Notes under the pieces: generated by a model
Seen by the model: only the letters and a program-made list of their open reading frames with translations
Told to the model about the DNA's origin: nothing
Databases searched by the model: none
DNA from: a virus
Length of the DNA: 24,853 bases
Direction: 5' to 3' (one strand)
Virus record (IMG/VR): IMGVR_UViG_3300031566_000347
Coordinates: 1-24,853 of that record
Shown here: positions 21,901 through 24,853 of the stretch, piece after piece
How the letters are laid out: every line of letters starts with the position of its first letter
Position numbering within the stretch: the stretch's first letter is position 1
Made by a program: the position numbers and the translations under genes

Positions 21901-22476
21901 AATACCCTCGGGGCAACCCTGGCCTACAATACCTATGCCTACTCGACCGATGTACTGATGACCTCAAGCGGACGGCTCGTTTGGGGCGGCCTCTATCTCA
22001 CTGGCACCGCAACAGTGGGGATTGCAGTCTCGGATGATTACGGCCAGAACTGGACGAAGGTCAAGGATTTCGGGGCGGTTGCCAATCAATGGTGCTGGGG
22101 GCCGTCCGGCACAAAGCATGGCACTATCCTTTATGCGCTTCACTATGACGGTAGCAACGGGCTGGACCTCGTAACGGAGGCATGGAGGTCGGGGGATAGC
22201 GGCGCGACATGGACGGAGTTTACGAATGAGGTTACGCAGCAGGCTGCCACCTATTTCGGCAAGGGCGGTCTGGCCTATGACCAGACAGACGACGCGCTCT
22301 ATGTGCTGAATGAAACGGTAGGCTTGACCACGAACAACTGGCTCGTCGACAAGGCGAGTCCGGCCACGACTGATGCAACCTGGATAGACTTCTCTGACAC
22401 CCTCTTGCCCATTGGCGCAGATACGCATTTTCACGTCGCGGCCGTCGGTATACAGATTCGGGTAATACCCAGATGA
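18907..22476 (+). CDS. Tail-tip hub fused to a PKD domain and Asp-box beta-propeller
   Basis: A 1189-residue modular protein. Residues 1 to about 360 are beta-rich with features of a baseplate hub (VVTVDLGYDGFYQRVFTGTV, ATIEAILDYVGVDHYSV, ATAYARVPQYTPVTVPM, FWVAGLRHTIDK). Residues about 362-456 form a PKD domain (VSFDGSASFDPDGT, ITYAWSDNQ, WDITLTVTDADG). The rest resembles a BNR/sortilin-type propeller with Asp boxes (S/T-x-D-x-G-x-T-W/F): TPDGGQTW at 481, SQDDGLTF at 570, THDAGENW at 884, SDDEGDSW at 935, TLDRGTSF at 989, SDDYGQNW at 1042 and SGDSGATW at 1095. The last five are about 53 residues apart. The clustered Arg residues of true sialidases were not identified, so binding is more likely than catalysis. 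Confidence 0.82.
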   Translation: MTLMDQVLLTTRELHYFVRINGVLILPANPTSPTGVPGISRLVVDKMNPVPVCSIDVNRIPTWIKRGQVVTVDLGYDGFYQRVFTGTVQDRSRGVGAGTINCMGESFKIERGIEIPERNVDGATVDATIEAILDYVGVDHYSVVAPAFTLGAASNPVLDRMTASAQLELLMGIDGCMRMEDRNGRIIIRQVEGLPSSTAFMSYGTTTALGITAGETREDPQYFRNRVIVTGAVVTEGAAPDETSRTITATATVTDSPLAQPPLPSGTFIDAEVSNHLLDTDAKAAEVAGRLATAYARVPQYTPVTVPMNPLLEVWQTLEFVIPDLDLDGRFWVAGLRHTIDKRGAKTELMLRGGDELGGTVNINPIAAFTFTVEREVMGAGVWVVVSFDGSASFDPDGTTITYAWSDNQTSTPEIATITTPTGTVRALASSLSTSWDITLTVTDADGLTGTLTLSVPYGAEETGVSIMPVFAALNNNASATPDGGQTWNDQASATCVSVAAKPVDAVQSGIAVFGYDDGSIRRTADFCATAPAAVKAAAPADGVITCIAWDINWPIFVWAATSTGRLYLSQDDGLTFGLYHDFGNTYAINNIGTPYGGGVWVFGGRGDYPGTLIQRDVALNNNWSSPTIGGELLADLAASTSALTIAWAASFWTGTAIIFKGEQAGGGVNLFYVDDINGDGTGWKRGTGLDADLVDGRYVIGDRQYGVYHAAFGDRNTWHTADGVAWTKTAEAMPAGVTPNHAIWLGAWLEGSEQVHLVAGEDADDASEGIYKSTDGLVTILAMRPATGFPAWPADALGKQVAVGAPNFGTNEGHVLIAGSMTGGRFAAWRTGVGSWSSYTFADEFAGATCMLPRPLTSTHWLIMGFHGSYDYNDAVNNKIQWTHDAGENWGAFTQPKAGNDYWQDFAVDAGGRWWGLTLDITGNDHGTAKIWYSDDEGDSWTLADTLTDEDPNYLRMFRIVCHPFNQNIIAAIGLGGTLSRTPVVHYTLDRGTSFGTNTLGATLAYNTYAYSTDVLMTSSGRLVWGGLYLTGTATVGIAVSDDYGQNWTKVKDFGAVANQWCWGPSGTKHGTILYALHYDGSNGLDLVTEAWRSGDSGATWTEFTNEVTQQAATYFGKGGLAYDQTDDALYVLNETVGLTTNNWLVDKASPATTDATWIDFSDTLLPIGADTHFHVAAVGIQIRVIPR

Positions 22477-22805
22477 GCGACGAAGACATCTTCCAGTTAG
22501 CCAGGCGCCTGGAGGCTGAGGTCGCAAGCCTGAAGGCGATGGTCGGTCCGCTGCTGCGCGGCGGTCTCTCGGCGGCGCTCCTGAAAGGCGTCTTGCCGAT
22601 TCACATTCACGGCGGCACTGGTGGCGGTGGCGGGACGTTGGCACCCACGACGCTGAAACTGCCCGCGACGGCGACTGACCCCGATTACATCGACGGCTAC
22701 GCCATCATCTACTTCTACTCGACAGGCGGCGTCGATGAACTCCGCGTGCGCGGCAAGATCGGCGCTACGGAGACGCAGGTGACGCTCGGAGAGCTGAGTC
22801 CATGA
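22473..22805 (+). CDS. Small tail-tip or fibre-associated protein
   Basis: A 110-residue protein coupled by ATGA to the hub fusion. The N-terminal helix (DEDIFQLARRLEAEVASLKAMV) could form a short coiled coil. A His/Gly-rich linker (HIHGGTGGGGG) follows, then a strand-rich C-terminus (GYAIIYFYSTGGVDELRVRG) resembling short domains found in phage fibres. It ends by overlapping the collagen-like gene. It may be a connector between the tail tip and the fibre; no family was recognised. Confidence 0.6.
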   Translation: MSDEDIFQLARRLEAEVASLKAMVGPLLRGGLSAALLKGVLPIHIHGGTGGGGGTLAPTTLKLPATATDPDYIDGYAIIYFYSTGGVDELRVRGKIGATETQVTLGELSP

Positions 22806-23839
22806 CGCAGAGTACGGAACCGCTCTATGCCATCTCCTTCTTCGACGGCGAGGACGCCTTCTCGCTGTGGGCGATGGGCGAACTGACGCATCTCTATTCG
22901 CACAAAGATCGCACCGTCAAGGTCGCCGCCGCTACGCAACTCTTGGCCGAACTCGGGCCAGCTGGGCTTCAGCTTTTCGCTTCATTGCGGCTGCCAGGCG
23001 TCCATATCGGCCCGAGTTTCATTGAACTGGACGGCTTGCGCCTCCACGTTCGCCACGAAAACGGCGTCCCCATGCTCTACGCGGGGGAACAGGCGGTTAG
23101 CGCCGGCCTCCGCGGACTCCGCGGGCGGCCGGGCAAGGATGGGCGCGATGGCGTTGATGGCAAAGACGGCCGTTCTATTCAGGGGGCGCCAGGCGATACC
23201 GTTATCGGTCCCAAGGGAGATAAGGGCGACAAGGGCGATACCGTCGTCGGGCCCCCTGGGCCTGCTGGCGATACCGTTATCGGGCCCAAAGGAGACAAAG
23301 GAGATAAGGGCGACAAGGGCGATACCATTGTTGGGCCTCCTGGGCCTCCAGGCGAAACCATTATTGGCCCGAAGGGCGACAAGGGCGACAAGGGCGATCC
23401 AGGAGAAAGCATCGAAGGCCCGCCAGGAAGGGATGGCCGCGACGGAATCGACGGTGAAACAATCCGCGGCCCTCGGGGATTGCGCGGCCAAAAGGGTGAG
23501 AAAGGCGATACCGTCGTCGGGCCAACGGGCGATAAAGGCGAGGAGGGCGATACCGTCGTTGGGCCCAAAGGCGAAAGGGGCGATAAGGGCGAGAGGGGCG
23601 ATGCGGTCGTCGGCCCCAAAGGCGAGAAGGGCGACCGTGGGCCAGCAGGGAAGGATGTCGGCGGCGGCGTCATGCTCGGCGGCGGCGTAGGCCCGCCCGG
23701 CCCGGAGGGACCCCCAGGACCACCTGGTACGCCAAGCGAGGGCCTTACGGTCGTCGGCACCCTACCGGCGACAGGCGACGACGGAGATGCAGTGTACCTG
23801 ACGACCGATCATCACGCGTATCTCTACACAGACGGATAA
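22802..23839 (+). CDS. Collagen-like tail fibre protein
   Basis: A 345-residue fibre. Residues 1-101 form a globular head (YAISFFDGEDAFSLW, LYSHKDRTVKVAAATQ, LGPAGLQLFASLRL). Residues 102-284 are Gly-X-Y collagen repeats rich in GDKGDK, predicted to form a charged triple helix. A second short run occurs at 297-311 (GPPGPEGPPGPPG). The repeat is broken eleven times by a six-residue G-x-x-x-x-G insert such as GDTVVG, GETIIG or GESIEG. The C-terminal cap (GTLPATGDDGDAVYLTTDHH) resembles short domains ending many phage fibres. The start overlaps the preceding stop (ATGA). Confidence 0.88.
   Translation: MTQSTEPLYAISFFDGEDAFSLWAMGELTHLYSHKDRTVKVAAATQLLAELGPAGLQLFASLRLPGVHIGPSFIELDGLRLHVRHENGVPMLYAGEQAVSAGLRGLRGRPGKDGRDGVDGKDGRSIQGAPGDTVIGPKGDKGDKGDTVVGPPGPAGDTVIGPKGDKGDKGDKGDTIVGPPGPPGETIIGPKGDKGDKGDPGESIEGPPGRDGRDGIDGETIRGPRGLRGQKGEKGDTVVGPTGDKGEEGDTVVGPKGERGDKGERGDAVVGPKGEKGDRGPAGKDVGGGVMLGGGVGPPGPEGPPGPPGTPSEGLTVVGTLPATGDDGDAVYLTTDHHAYLYTDG
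23105..23734 (+). repeat. Collagen Gly-X-Y coding repeat with regular interruptions
   Basis: Nested 9-base units coding GDKGDK and longer units containing the interruption occur through 23105-23653, with a final GPP-type run to 23734. Interruption starts at residues 123, 131, 145, 156, 173, 184, 201, 218, 235, 249 and 266. Spacings are 8, 14, 11, 17, 11, 17, 17, 17, 14 and 17, always 5 plus a multiple of 3. The region is prone to slippage or recombination. Confidence 0.85.
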
Positions 23840-23851
23840 GGAGGAACAATC

Positions 23852-24157
23852 ATGGCAGCAGGATGGAAGCGGGTCTTACTTGAAGGCGACGCAGCGGAAC
23901 TCTCGGATGATGCGCCGCCAGCAACGGACGGGACGGCGGCGGCGGCAGGGGTTGGGCCAGAGGCGAGCAGGGATGACCACGTTCATGCGTTAGGTCCGTT
24001 GGTCGCCGATCTCGACTTCGCCAGTGCCAGCGCGGTTAGTTTTGTGCTGGAGAATCAGACGACCGCTAACGCACCCGACCCCGCTGCGGAGACAATCGGC
24101 CAAGAGTATTTCGATACAACGCTGGACCGGCCGAGGGTTTGGGTAGCGACGGCATAA
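23852..24157 (+). CDS. Fibre-associated protein with RDDHVH motif
   Basis: A 101-residue protein preceded by AAGGAGGA 7 bases from the ATG. The segment DGTAAAAGVGPEASRDDHVHAL is a hallmark stretch seen in many phage tail-fibre and fibre-adaptor proteins, where the His/Asp cluster often sits at a trimer interface. The first 12 residues (MAAGWKRVLLEG) resemble those of the partial fibre gene at 24415. The C-terminus (ETIGQEYFDTTLDRPRVWVATA) resembles another short fibre domain. It probably forms part of the fibre. Confidence 0.75.
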   Translation: MAAGWKRVLLEGDAAELSDDAPPATDGTAAAAGVGPEASRDDHVHALGPLVADLDFASASAVSFVLENQTTANAPDPAAETIGQEYFDTTLDRPRVWVATA

Positions 24158-24167
24158 GGAGGGCTTT

Positions 24168-24452
24168 ATGAGCATCGTGGGCAAGGCACTCAGCGGCTTG
24201 CTCGAAGAGGAGTATGTGCGGCAGCGGAACGAGGCGGCGCAGACACTTCACAATGCGCTCGTGGAGGTCATCAACGAACAGCAACCATCCGTCGAGACGG
24301 CCATCTACGTCTTGGAGCTGCTACAACTCGGCATACTCCAGCGGAAAATAAAGGCACAGGGTCCGGGCCAGACAGCCGCGCCGATGGGCTGGCGGGCAGA
24401 ACGGGAGAAGGAACGTGGTAGCAGGGTGGCTCCAGATACTTCTAGAGACTGA
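24168..24452 (+). CDS. Small helical hypothetical protein among fibre genes
   Basis: A 94-residue protein, not recognised. The first 65 residues are helical (VGKALSGLLEEEYVRQRNEAAQ, ALVEVINEQQPSVETAIYVLELLQLGILQ), and the end is basic and polar (GWRAEREKERGSRVAP). AAGGAGGG lies 5 bases before the ATG. It overlaps the next gene by 38 bases. A coiled-coil linker or a fibre chaperone is possible; neither is shown. Confidence 0.6.
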   Translation: MSIVGKALSGLLEEEYVRQRNEAAQTLHNALVEVINEQQPSVETAIYVLELLQLGILQRKIKAQGPGQTAAPMGWRAEREKERGSRVAPDTSRD

Positions 24453-24853
24453 TCTCGACGCTCACGAGACACTTGATACCGGCGTCCACGGCGCGGGGGC
24501 CAGCACCCTTGCGACGGCTGCAACCGTAGCAGCGGCCATAACCGCCTTCTTCACCGAGACGGGGACGCAGGCGCTGACGTTGGGGGCTATCGCAGACGGG
24601 AAGTATCTGAGGCGCAGCGGCACAACGGTAGTAGGTGACACGCCCGCTGGCGGCGGTGCGATGGCGACCGACCCGCTGTGGGATGCGCTCGGCGACACCG
24701 CTTACGGTACGGGCGCGGATACGGGCGGGAAAGTCGCCGGAAACACTACTACCACCAAGAAGTTCTATACCCAGACGGGGGACGGCGCCGCGAGCGCGGC
24801 ACCGGCCTGGAATACAGTGGTAAACGGCGACCTGCCCGGTGCCAACGTCCATA
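24415..24853 (+). CDS. Tail fibre protein, partial (runs off the window)
   Basis: An open frame from GTG 24415 to the window edge, at least 146 codons with no stop. GAAGGA precedes the GTG. It begins VVAGWLQILLETDLDAHE, like the start of the gene at 23852, and continues with STLATAATVAAAITAFF, DGKYLRRSGTTVVG and KKFYTQTGDGAASAAP-type segments. These are repeated units common in long environmental phage fibres. It likely encodes the main receptor-contacting fibre, with its tip outside the window. Confidence 0.75.
   Translation, partial: MVAGWLQILLETDLDAHETLDTGVHGAGASTLATAATVAAAITAFFTETGTQALTLGAIADGKYLRRSGTTVVGDTPAGGGAMATDPLWDALGDTAYGTGADTGGKVAGNTTTTKKFYTQTGDGAASAAPAWNTVVNGDLPGANVH

Noticed and set aside
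23200-23660. Short direct repeats considered as a CRISPR array
   Set aside because: Repeats are in-frame Gly-X-Y codons of variable length without unique spacers.
23179-23760. Pro/Ser-rich minus-strand frame
   Set aside because: The periodic pattern is just the complement of the collagen repeat.

Overview
The window is a contiguous late (structural) module of a long-tailed, siphovirus-type member of the Caudoviricetes. It has an HK97-type head and a gene order of terminase, portal, ClpP-type protease, capsid, connectors, tail tube, G/GT chaperones, tape measure, tail tip and fibres. The sequence is GC-rich, has strong Shine-Dalgarno sites (AGGAGG types), and the genes are tightly packed with many ATGA or TGATG stop/start overlaps. 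The terminase subunits look most like those of actinobacteriophages. No integrase, replication, lysis or host gene is present, so the host cannot be assigned; an environmental (metagenomic) phage of a GC-rich bacterium is the reasonable guess.

Layout. 48-2884: small terminase, two unrecognised small genes, large terminase. 2894-3459: three tiny genes (a Trp/Cys-rich peptide, a one-TM protein, a Cys-rich protein). 3461-4990: portal. 4991-5136: a non-coding gap with a near-consensus sigma70 promoter and a rho-independent terminator about 85 nt apart, a candidate small RNA gene. 5137-7463: ClpP-type protease and HK97 major capsid protein. 7464-7561: a gap with two homologous tandem hairpins. 7562-10093: head-associated proteins, including a tandem paralogous pair and a LamG-type lectin. 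10093-12319: connector, closure and tail-terminator genes. 12329-15425: an accessory patch in which two methyltransferases and a CgeB-like glycosyltransferase surround the tail-tube gene. 15380-18331: tail chaperones with a programmed -1 frameshift site (T TTT TTA at 15721-15727), then an 817-residue tape measure. 18332-18533: a gap holding a 52-codon two-TM gene on the opposite strand, with its own Shine-Dalgarno and a promoter-like element. 18534-24853: tail tip, including a 1189-residue hub-PKD-Asp-box propeller fusion, a collagen-like fibre with regular interruptions, small fibre-associated genes, and a fibre gene that runs off the window.

How it fits together. The terminase packages DNA through the portal into a capsid matured by the protease. 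Decoration and lectin proteins probably coat the head. Connectors join head to tail. The frameshifted chaperones and tape measure set tail length. The hub fusion and the collagen fibre form the adsorption apparatus. The methyltransferase/glycosyltransferase patch most likely modifies a virion protein or a host surface glycan. The least ordinary items are the putative small RNA, the antisense two-TM gene, the sugar-modification patch around the tail tube, the paired hairpins after the capsid gene and the patterned collagen fibre.
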